In this document: positions 38,190 through 47,579 of the stretch, in pieces | Layout: each line of letters starts with the position of its first letter | How positions within the stretch are numbered: the stretch's first letter is position 1 | From: Eudorina sp. 2006-703-Eu-15 | Taxonomy: Eukaryota; Chlorophyta; Chlorophyceae; Chlamydomonadales; Volvocaceae | Direction: 5' to 3' | DNA length: 64,000 nt | Assembly: GCA_003117195.1 (NCBI GenBank) | Contig: BDSI01000084.1 | Location: forward strand, 374,501 to 438,500 | Notes under the pieces: generated by a model | Databases searched by the model: none | The model's input: only the letters and a program-made list of their open reading frames with translations | What the model was told of the DNA's origin: nothing | Made by a program: the position numbers and the translations under genes

Positions 38190-38288
38190 ACGGGCATACG
38201 GGCAAACTATCGGGCGCCGATCGGCCCCTCGCATGTCACGCACTCCTGTTCTGCCTGCCTAAATAAAACACGCACACACACGGCTCAG
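38188..38288 (+). repeat. Second dispersed repeat, copy 2
   Basis: Carries GGGCATACGGGCAA, then CACGCACTCCTG, TCTGCC and GCCTAA, in the same order as 9208-9305. It is followed by CGGCTCAGTTTTCTTTTACA, a phrase also found before the CA array at 5565-5580. Confidence 0.7.
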
Positions 38289-39727
38289 TTTTCTTTTACA
38301 CACCCAAACACACCCACAACACGCTTCCCTAAACACACACTGTACGGGTTTCTTAATGCAAACACACAGTACGTGTGGGGCACAAACCGCCAAACCACAT
38401 GCACGTGCCGGACTGTAATGACGCCAACGGAGGAACCAGGCCGCGGCTCTCGTCCCGGCGACCTGCTGTGTGCAGCAGCATCTCCTGACCCTGACCCCTG
38501 CCTGCCTACCTACCTCTCTCGGGCAGCTTCCGCCGCAGACAGTGCCCACCTTGACCCCGAACTGACTTTTTCCAACGCCAGCACCCTCCCCCCACCACCA
38601 CCCACCACCAGGGTCCTGGGTATCAACCACACATCGTCCGAATCGTCGAGAGCCAAGTCATGCGCGCGCCGCAACCCCCCCACTCGGGGCTGTGGCTCTT
38701 CACTGTGGCCCCAACAACAATAATCAATCTTCATCTCCTCCCCAACCGCAGCAACTATCCGTACAAGGGAGCCCTTACTTTCCCCCACTTGAACCCCCAC
38801 CTTGCAGTCATCTTGGCACACCGGGGGTAAGTGATGATGATGGCGAGAAACGCCGCGGATACGATGACGGATTGCGAACTCAAATGCGCGTGTGGGTGCG
38901 GAACCGATGTGCGCCCAGCGCTCTCCAGGCAGCCTCGCCTCCACCCCCCAGCCTGGGTCGGTGAGTGGGTGGGTATGCGGCTGGGCGCCCGGGCCCCATC
39001 CCCCTCCGCCCCTCCGATGCCCCACCGGCCCGCAGGCCCGCAGGCCGATCTCAAGATATCTGTATCCTGGAAGCCCCTCCTCGCGGCCCTCCCAACCGCG
39101 CCCGTGTCCGTGCTCTGACCCGGGGTCCGCGCCCACAGGTTGACGGGACCCGGAGCGGCGGGACCCCCATGCCGCCTCTGGGACATCACGCCTCCCTCTA
39201 CGGCGGCCACGTGCACGAACCCCCCACACCCCGGGCGGTGCCCCTCGACGACGCATGCGGCCACGTGTCGCCTGCCGCCGCGTCATCGTGTCATGCCCAA
39301 CAGCACCACCGGCATCATCACCACCACCACCAGTAGCACCAGCACCACCAGCACCACCTGCATCCGTCCGCCGCCGCCGCCCTGCGGCGCGACGCACAAA
39401 AACGAAACGACCCCGCCACCAACCCCACCCGAACCCGCCACCAGCCCACCCGGAACCGCCAGCACTCCACCAAGCCATATTTCACCAGACCCCAGGGACC
39501 GCACCCCAGGCCCCCACACCTACCCCAACCCCGTCACCGCATGCACCGTTGCCCCACCGTTGCCACCACACCCATCACCGCTTCCTAACTCTGCTCCCGC
39601 TGCAGGGCTGCCACGTAATGGGCGAATGCCCCTGGTGGTGTGTTGCTCCACCGGGGCGCTGCGGCCGCCTCCTCGCCGCCTCCTCGCCTCGCCTCGCTGT
39701 GGCCTCCTCCTCCCACCCTTCCCCCCC

Positions 39728-42700
39728 TCAGCAGCGGCGCAGCGTGAAGCCGCACGCCATCGCCACGATGAAGTAGATGAGCACCATGGTGGCGGCGCTC
39801 ACCACCACCCACAGCCGCACATTCTGCAGCCCGGAAAGGGGGAGGGAGGGAGGGAGGCGGGCGTATAGGACATTTGAGGGAGGGGGGAAGGATGGAGGGG
39901 GCCGTATAGGAAATTGGTAGACATATTTATACTGCGCTGCTGCCAGAGCAAACATCCGATAAAGACTTGGCTGTACCAGGAATTCCAGCGCGGGGAGGGA
40001 GGGAGGGGGGGGGAAGGGTGGTGCTCTACCCTAAGCACTAGTAAGCGCCCACGCACCTACATACCAACCAGGTTGGGCCCGGGTGGTGCGCGTGGGTTTT
40101 TCGCTGATCACATATGGCGGCTGGCGGATTGGCGCAAACGGGCGCGGGATGGCTCGAGTTAATGGACGATGTCTCTACCCCCCTTGGTGGGTGGTCCCGC
40201 CGTGCCTCCTCGTCACAAAGAGAGGTGCCCCGCCGAGGACGACTCCCGTTCGCGGACGTCCCCGCGCGTTGTCCAGCTCAACCCCTCAGCACCCGACCGG
40301 CGCCTTCGCCCAAAACCCTCTCTCTCAAACCCTTGTCCAACCCTACCCATCGCCAAGCTCCTCTCCTCTCCTCCCCTTCCCGCTCCCCTCCCCTCCCCGC
40401 CCCCCGGGTGGTCCCCCCCCCTCCCCTGCGCCCCCTCCTACCTTCCACCACAGCGTATGCTTCAGCCTCCTGGCCTCCCGCCGGAACGCCAGGGACACCT
40501 GCTGCAGCCCCTCCGTCTTGTCCACCTGGGGGGGAGGGGGAAGGGGGGCGGTGGCGTGGGGGAGGGTATAGGACATTGGTAGACATATTTATACTGCGCT
40601 GCTGCCAGGGGCAGGGGTAGCTGTCTGTACTGATCAAGAGGGAGGTCGGCGGGGTGGGGTGGGGATGGGGATGGGTGGGGTGGGGAGGGCCATGGGGCAT
40701 GCACCCGAGGGGGTTGTGCGGTGATGGTAGTGCAATATGTGAGGCAGAACAGAACAGGATGGCCGTCCGGGAGGAAAGGTCGACAGAAACTACATGCGAC
40801 GCGCCGACGGGCGTTGAGGCCGGGCCAGCGCCGGGCTCCACTTCCTGTGGCCGCGCCAGCCCACGGCCCGGCCGGGGCCGCCGCGGTCCATCCGCCGGCC
40901 CACACCTCACCCTGCGGTGCGGTACCCCGAGCTGACTGGCGGCCGTCGTGCTCGGGCGAAAACAACCCACCTGGACACAACCGGCGTCGCGCGGGTCGCT
41001 TGCTGTGCGCATGGCCGGAGTCAGCTCTCGGCCCTCCTTTTCTGGCCTACGGTACGGCAGCCGGCCTCATCGCCTCTCCCACCGGGTCCTCCTCCCTGGA
41101 CCTCCCGACGCTTCCGCCACCGCCCCGGAGACCCCTGCGCCCCCCCGCCCTCCGGTCGCCTCTCTTGTCCTGCTTCTGCCCATGGCTTTCACCCAACGGT
41201 GGCGTCGCGGCCGCACACAACTTCCATCACCCCACCGCCGCTTCGGCTGGTCTCCCTCTGAAACCCTAGACCCCCACCCCCCACCCCACCCGCCCACCCC
41301 AACACTCGAGACCCACCAGCAGGTCCAGCCGCTCCCCCCGCTCCAGCACCTTCTCGATGTTCTCAATCATGATGTGCTTCACCTCCTGGAGCTCGCCCTG
41401 GGGGGGGGCGCGCGTGCGGGCGGGGGGCGACCCACGGGTCAGCCGTACGTATGTACGTACGGGGACCCGCACGCGGTCACACGTGATTTCAAACCCCACG
41501 GGTCGGGCCACACGGCCGCCCGGGGGGCCACCGAGGCTCACCCAAGGTGTCCAGTCGGCTGGCTGAGCGGACTGAGCGCCCACATCGTCAGCGGCTGTGC
41601 CACGTCAGCGGTAGCTGCTGCGGCAGCTGGTCTCGGACGCCACGCCCTTCCCCTTCCCCCTCCCCTTCCCCTTCCCCTTCCCCTTCCCCTTCCCCTTCCC
41701 CTTCCCCTTCCCCTTCCCTTCCCCTTCCCCTCCCCCTCCCCACGCTCAACCACCCATTGTCCATCTCCTTCCCCCCCCGCGCCCCGCACAGTGCACTCAG
41801 TACCGTATTTCTGCCGTTGATAAAGCTGGGGTTCAACGGCGCCGAGGTCCCAATACGATACGAACAACGCCCGCCTGGCGCATTCACAAGCCGTGCAGGC
41901 CGTCCCTGTCTCCGCAGCCCCCCCCCGGAGGCCCCGCCCCCCTCCCCGGGCCACCTTCATGCGGTTCATCACATCGGTGGACGGGTCGCTGTAGAAGGCG
42001 GCCCGCTCCGCCAGCACCTTGCTGAAGTCCGTGTTGTACTCGTAGGCGACAGCCTGGCGGCGGCGGCGGGGGGGGGGGAATGCGGGTGAGGGTTTGGGGG
42101 ATTGGGGGTGGGGTGGAGGTTTGGGCACGAGGGGGAGAGCGATTTTCGGAGACACAATCTGACTGCCAACGGGGGTTGAGGTTGGCGGCAGGTAGGCGCG
42201 TCGACCCAGGTGGACATTGGAGGGGCGGGGTACAGGACATTGGAGGGGCGGGGTACAGGACATTGGAGGGGCGGGGTACAGGACATTGGAGGGGAGAGGG
42301 GCGGGGTACAGGACATTGGAGGGGGGGGGTCGGGGGATTTGCGGGAGTCGGCCCGGGGCACGCAAAGCGCGACGTACCGTGACGACGTCGTGGACCCTTG
42401 GGTCTGTGGTTTAGGGTTACAGCTGGCTCCGGAACCGTGGGGTCTGGCGCTCTGACCCGCGCTCCCGCACGTCATGTGGGTGTGTGTTTCGAAAAGGAAG
42501 CCCGCCGGCCCGATTTCCTCTGTGTGTGTGCGCATGTGTGTGGAACCGTCTTTCTCGCTTCCCTCTTTCTCCCTCCCCTCCCTCTCTCTCTCTCTGCCTC
42601 CCTCCACTGCTCGCGTTGCCGTCTTCTCTTCAGCGCTCCAGCGCGGGATGCAACCCCGCCCGCCCGCCCGCCCGCTCGCCCCTACCTCCTTGGCGGCGGC

Positions 42701-44358
42701 GCCGTACATGGCCACGAAGCGGGTCCTGATGTCGTCCAGGAAGGCGAAGGGGATGCGGCGACCAAAGGCCTGCGGGGGGAGGGGGGAGGGGAGGGGGGAA
42801 GGGAGGGGGGAGGGGAGGGGGGAAGGGAGGGAGGCCACCGCAGCGACACGTGTGCCCACAGTTCCAAGACTTCGCCCGGAGCTCGCGTCCCCCTTCCCCC
42901 CCTCCATCGCCTCCGCCCCCCCCCCCGCTCCGTCGTCCCTTGCATCTTCCCCCACCCACCTCCGCACCCCAGCCCTTCAGCTTGTCCCCCTCACTCCCAA
43001 CAGCAGCCCCCTCGTCCGGATACCCTCCCACGGTTCTGCCCACCCACCCGGACCCCACCCAACCCACCCATTCACCTGCAATCCCCGCGCCCCGGTGTCT
43101 TCAGGGGCTGCCCAACACCCGACCCACACCCACATCCACATCCACTTTCACATGCACACCCCGCACGCGCACCCGCACCCTCCCACCCCCACCCGCACCC
43201 TCCCACCCCCACCCCCACCCGCACCTCCCCACCCGCACCCTCCCACCCCCACCCGCACCCTCCCACCCCCACCCGCACCCTCCCACGCCCACCCACGGGC
43301 CCCCCACCCCCACCCGCACCCTCCCACCCACGGGCCCCCCACCCCCGCCCGCACCTCCTCCGCCACCGCCATGTAGGTGATGCCATCGGACACCATCACG
43401 TGGAACATGTGGCGCTCCTGGGTGTAACTCACACGGCTGAGGGGGGGCAGGGGAGGAGGGGGAGGAGGAGGAGGGGGAGGTGGCGTGTGAGTGGGGGAGG
43501 GAGGGGGGCCGCAAGGGAGGGGGACAAGAGGAACCATCTGGGTCATGTGGGTCATGTGGGTCATGTGGACCATAACATACATTCCCGCATTCGGCCCGGC
43601 TAGGGGCCCCAGGCGCTCATCTGTACGACATATGTACGGCGAGTCGCCCACGTTTGAGCACCCCAGCTATTGCTACATTCATGTGGGTCAGGGAGGGGCT
43701 CCGGGGATCGACACGGCATGTGCATCGGGATGGGCAGGAGACAGCGGGAAGGCGGGTTGTGGTTGAGTGTGTGTGTGTGTGTGTGTGTGGGTGTGACAAG
43801 GCCCGCCATCGCGGCGGCCCTCGGCCGCTGGGACATGAGTGCGGGATGCGTCGCTCCCGGTGGTGGTTTCCAACGAGGTGCAGCAACACGGAATGCGCCC
43901 GGAGCAATCAAGGATGGGACGAAGTGTCAGTTGCGCAGTACGAGCGGCTCTCCAGCAATGCGCGATATCGCGGCTGTCGTGACGGAAGTTCATGTGGGCA
44001 GTGACACCCCTGTGCCCTGGGCTACAGCAGGCCCTTACTCCCGTGTCTCACGTGTCCTCATGCGGCAGTTTCTCCAGGATACGGACCGCAATTACGTTGC
44101 AGTTCCCGGTGACGACACTGCGCGCGCAGTTGGGGCAGAGTACGCGGACGTGGTGTCATGATATAAAAATAAGACAACGGTAAATACACTATGAAGAGCA
44201 TTGCGTGCACAGACTAATTTACTCGTAGCCAAAGAGCCTCTGCCACACCGTAAAGCCCGTTCGAATATGTATCCACTTGGTTACCTGTGCTCTGCGAGAA
44301 CGACCTGTCCCCGTGCGACGAGGCTGTATAGGATGCGCTGCTGGCCCTGCCCCGACAT
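39728..44358 (-). CDS. VAMP71: Vacuolar-type longin R-SNARE VAMP71
   Basis: Eight exons join with exact phases: 44358-44285, 44117-44052, 43436-43355, 42769-42686, 42053-41955, 41397-41317, 40525-40442 and 39823-39728. They give 221 residues, the usual VAMP7 length. VAMP71-type SNAREs drive fusion at the vacuole and late endosome. The longin domain (1-115) begins MSGQGQQRILYSLVARGQVV and includes RHMFHVMVSDGITY and GRRIPFAFLDDI. The SNARE motif (about 135-190) contains IMIENIEKVLERGERLDLLV and DKTEGL, with the zero-layer arginine at R177 (LAFRRE). One membrane anchor follows at 194-216 (LWVVVSAATMVLIYFIVAMA), ending TLRRC. NRMKGELQEVK matches plant VAMP71 better than VAMP72. The nearest minus-strand TGTAA is 1.4 kb past the stop, so the 3' UTR is either long or uses another signal. 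Confidence 0.96.
39904..39984 (-). repeat. Dispersed intron repeat, copy in VAMP71 intron 7
   Basis: On the plus strand it reads GTATAGGAAATTGGTAGACA, then TATTTATACTGCGCTGCTGC and CAGAGC. It is oriented sense with VAMP71, about 80 bp upstream of the last exon. Confidence 0.8.
40566..40609 (-). repeat. Dispersed intron repeat, copy in VAMP71 intron 6
   Basis: Differs from the 39904 copy by only a few bases over 43 bp (GTATAGGACATTGGTAGACA ... CTGCGCTGCTGCCAG). It sits about 40 bp upstream of exon 7, sense with the gene. Confidence 0.8.
41643..41735. repeat. CCTTCC array
   Basis: About 14 units of CTTCCC/CCTTCC in VAMP71 intron 5, purine-rich in the sense of the gene. Confidence 0.93.
42222..42325. 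repeat. Tandem array of a 22-23 bp unit in VAMP71 intron 4
   Basis: Four to five copies of GTACAGGACATTGGAGGGGC plus two or three bases. The phrase TACAGGACATTGG closely matches the edge of the dispersed intron repeat (TATAGGACATTGG). Confidence 0.93.
42779..42832. repeat. GGGGAGGG array
   Basis: Purine-only simple repeat in VAMP71 intron 3, forming the pyrimidine tract in the sense of the gene just before exon 4. Confidence 0.8.
43155..43350. repeat. CACCCGCACCCTCC minisatellite in VAMP71 intron 3
   Basis: About a dozen imperfect units of roughly 14-18 bp, starting right at the exon 3 donor. Confidence 0.9.
43543..43570. repeat. GTGGGTCAT triplicate
   Basis: Three perfect 9-bp units in VAMP71 intron 2. 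Confidence 0.9.
43766..43790. repeat. GT dinucleotide array
   Basis: About 12 GT units in VAMP71 intron 2. Confidence 0.93.
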
Positions 44359-45053
44359 GGTTCGGAAACAAACAACAGCCCTGTATCAGCCGATGGGATT
44401 GAAGATTACGGAAATCAATGTAAAGGGATTTTGTGTAAATTAAACTTGCACTCAATAGCCTTGAGAGGTATCACACCCCTTTCTGAAAACAGGTGTGAGA
44501 ACAAATATCTTAAAGATAGCAGCCAATGTTGGCAAGTTACGATATGTGGATACGCCAAGGTCATTCCGATGAAAAGTTCTCCAAGTTTCGATTGTACGCC
44601 AGACATGTGTTTTCGCTCTGACATGCTGACGGATGCAATGAAAAACCTTCTACTCATAAATATTGTCTGGAAACTAAGAGCGCACGTTGGGGCATACGCC
44701 AGCCTCCGTGTTTCGCTGAGTCAATGTCACCACGTGAGGCAGGGCCGACCCGCGGGTGAACGTATTGAAGGCTGCAACTAAAGAGGCTAACTACCGACAA
44801 CAAATTTGGTCCCCTTGAAAGGTAGCTGCGTCTGAGATCGGCGGCATCAGCCCCAATGACAGGTTGCTGTTTCCTTGTCAGCCAGAACAGACAATGCTGA
44901 ATGTGTGTGTGTGTGTGTGTGTGTGTTACATGGTTGGGGGTGCATAACCCCATACCTGTACAACTACCCGTACGAGCCGTTGGCCCAAGGGCACGCAAAA
45001 ACTTCTAAAAGCACGTGCATGACAATGCACTAGCAGAAGAAAGAAAGAGACTA
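44359..45053. other. VAMP71 upstream region
   Basis: AT-richer than its surroundings. It should contain the VAMP71 promoter and 5' UTR. It includes a GT array (44902-44927). No other gene is seen. Confidence 0.5.
44902..44927. repeat. GT dinucleotide array
   Basis: Thirteen GT units in the VAMP71 upstream region. Confidence 0.95.
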
Positions 45054-45452
45054 CTACCGTCCGAAAGGGACAATTGAGTTGCGGTGAGCCCACATGCGCT
45101 CCAAGAGTCTTGCTAACCGAGCCGGGTCCCAGGCCATAGCTTCCAACATGGTAGTGAACTGAGGAAAGCCGTCCTCCGCGCGGATATTGTCGTACACAGG
45201 GCAACCTAGCAAAACATGCTTTTCGTCCTCGGCCTGACCACAGCAACGACAGACCCGCTGTTCCCTAGGTACAAGTTGTCTGCCCTTTTGCAAAACCACC
45301 CAGCCCTGCAACGGCGCCTCCGTCTCCGACAACCCCGAGCGAGTGGTAGGTACGACAGCCTCCCTAATAAGCCGAAGCGATCCAGCTCCATAGCTCCCGG
45401 TCAGGGTATGATTCATGGCCCATGAACTGCGTAGGCGGGTCTTGCCGACGAG
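45054..45452 (-). mobile_element. 3' fragment of a non-LTR retrotransposon (zf-RVT tail)
   Basis: A minus-strand frame of about 130 codons begins after a TAA and ends at TAG. It contains GKTRLRSSWAMNHTL and then CRCCGQAEDEKHVLLGCPVY. The C-x2-C-x8-H-x4-C pattern is the zinc-binding domain that follows reverse transcriptase in LINE-type elements. No reverse transcriptase or endonuclease region precedes it, so this is a 5'-truncated, dead copy, as is typical of LINE insertion. I see no poly(A) tail or clear target-site duplication. The clade cannot be told from this tail. Confidence 0.75.
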
Positions 45453-45779
45453 TTAGGTTGGTGTTCGGGGATCCCCACTGTAACAGCTGCGAATGTCGAG
45501 TATAACACATACAAGCGACTCACACAAGCCGTGTCTCTCGGTTTATTTTAACACAAGCCGTCCTCCGGTGACTCAAATCCGTCATATGCGTTGGGTTGGC
45601 ACGAAGCATCCTATGCATCGGATTGGCACGAAGAGTCGTTTCCGGCATCCCAGGGCCCCCTGCAGCCTTACGATGATGCGCAAATGATGCACAGCGCCAG
45701 AAGGCAGCGGGGCCACACCATCCATCCCGGACACCGACCACACGATGTTCCATCACTCGCCCATGCCATTCACTCATCA

Positions 45780-46085
45780 AACCACGTCCAGGCCTCATCC
45801 AGGCCACGTCCAGGCCACATCCAGGCCACATCCAGGGGACATCCAGGCCACAACCAGGCCGCATCCAGGCCACAACCAGGCCACATCCAGGCCTCATCCA
45901 GGCGACATCCAGCCACATCCAGGCCACGTCCAGGCCACATCCAGGCCACATCCAGGCCATGTCCAGGCCACGTCCACGCCACGTCCACGCCACGTCGTCA
46001 AGGCCACATCCAGGCCACGTCCAGGCCACATCCAGGCCTCATCCAGGCCACATCCAGGCCACATCCAGGCCACGTCAAGGCCAGG
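45780..46085. repeat. 12-bp minisatellite CATCCAGGCCAC
   Basis: Roughly 25 units of CATCCAGGCCA(C/T), with CGTCC and CAACC variants, spanning about 300 bp. The unit is a multiple of three, so several frames stay open on both strands; none is likely to be coding. Confidence 0.96.
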
Positions 46086-46377
46086 AGGTAGCCGTGCACC
46101 CACTCCAAGTTCGGGAGCTCGTGTGGTGGCTCCAGATTCGTGGTGGTTCATGGATGCCCCAATGACGGCTAGCAGCCAGACACACCCACACGTACACTGG
46201 AGGAGTCAGACCAAAACGAAAAGGCGACAACAACACGATCAGGTTACCATCTGTCCAACCGGGGGAGGGCAGCAGCCCAAGCATACAAGCAAGCACTGTA
46301 TTCCGGGCGACATGGGAGTGCATGAAGACCGCTGCCATGTCACCCAGCCCCGTCACTGCTGTCCTGATCTTCATCAT

Positions 46378-46420
46378 ATGCTATCATATGCTATCAGATG
46401 CTATCATACGCTATCATAGG
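46378..46420. repeat. ATGCTATCAT repeats
   Basis: Four imperfect decamers in intergenic sequence. Confidence 0.8.
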
Positions 46421-47579
46421 CCCATCCCCGTCCTCGTCCCCTGTCTCAGCTTGCTCATACAAGCCACGGCACCGGCCCTGCTGGCTGACGCCGCAGTACC
46501 GAGCCTGTCGAAGTCAGAACCTCAGGTCAGCAGGACCTCATCAACGGCCTCAACGACCCCCAAAGGAAACAAACACACATGGATGAAAGGCCAAGCCGAC
46601 AGGTGGCCTGTCGCCCGGTCAACGCTCATGATGTGGTCCCGCTGCGGACCTCAGGCGGCGTTCCCCACTGCGCCACCGCCGCCAATGAGACCGGGAGCGT
46701 CATGCATGCATGCATGCAGTCCGTCCGTACATTGCCGTGCGTGCTGCTCCGGTCCAGGATCGCCTCGATTGCAGTCAAAACACAACACAGGAGTCAGTCA
46801 CGGAGACCGCTACTCACGGAGACCAAAGGAGCTGCAGGCCATGCGACTGATGCACCGCCACCAAGCTGTGAGTGCATGACGGCTGTGGTGCTGTGAATAC
46901 ACCGCACCGTCAAGTCTGGTTCGCAACTCGGGGCAGCACACAGCAGCTGGCCAGGCAAGCAATGACCAAGTCCCTTTGCAATAGACCAGCAAATGTCCAT
47001 CTGATGTTGCAGAGCTTGTTTGCAGCCCAGGGGTGCGGCGGCGCCGCAGCTCCCGTGCTGGCAGCTGATGGGCACGGCTCTAGCGCCACATGCCACCGAG
47101 GTCGTGCATCTCCCAGCACACCCATACATACCCCCGCCGGATGGTCCCGCCCATGAGACCCATGTGGGAATCTACCTGTCACCTCTTAGTGGTGCGGTCC
47201 CTGCAGTGACTGTGCCGCGCTCGACACATCCCCATGGAACAGGTTTGACGCGGTTCTGATTCATTACCCCCAGTGTTGCTGATGTCACCAAGGCAGCGTG
47301 CCATGACATCCCGCGTGCGTGCTGCACTCAGCGCTGGACTGAGCAGGTCAGTCGGACCACGGCCCACCTCCTGAGTGTGGCGCATGCGCCCCTTTTTGTC
47401 AATAAAGACAGCAAAATCATGGAATCGCGCGTGGGCCCCCCCGGCCATGTGGGCATCGTTGGGCGGCACCAGCCATCCCTGCCCCTGGCTGGTTGCCTCA
47501 TGCACTCAGTGGCTCTCGTAGCCGCGCGCAGGGTGCCCGCGCCTCCGTCCACCTTACGGCATCCTCCGCCCTCCCGCAC

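Larger units (their letters stand above)
33165..39727. other. Repeat-rich region without a supported gene
   Basis: It lies between the convergent DUF506 and VAMP71 genes and should hold both 3' UTRs. Plus-strand TGTAA signals occur at about 35766 and 36058. On the minus strand the first TGTAA downstream of VAMP71 is at 38300-38296. Open frames of up to 516 codons (33852-35402) are GC-driven and Gly/Arg/Pro-rich without domains. The stretch is full of GGGAGG, TGG, GACT and CA simple repeats. Confidence 0.5.
45453..47579. other. Intergenic with minisatellite, no supported gene
   Basis: Apart from the minisatellite at 45780-46085 and a short TATGCTATCA-type repeat at 46378-46420, I see no coding sequence with domain support. 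The right edge is the 3' flank of the SET gene A. A phrase AATAAAGACAGC at about 47401 resembles part of the WDR17 intron repeat. Confidence 0.45.

Noticed and set aside
41317..42053. Missing micro-exon in the VAMP71 SNARE motif
   Set aside because: Compared with VAMP7/VAMP72 a few residues seemed absent between exons 5 and 6, but plant VAMP71 has the same short NRIKGE-type junction, so nothing is missing.
45780..46085. CRISPR-like array
   Set aside because: Units are contiguous 12-bp tandem repeats with no spacers, in a eukaryotic genome. It is a minisatellite.
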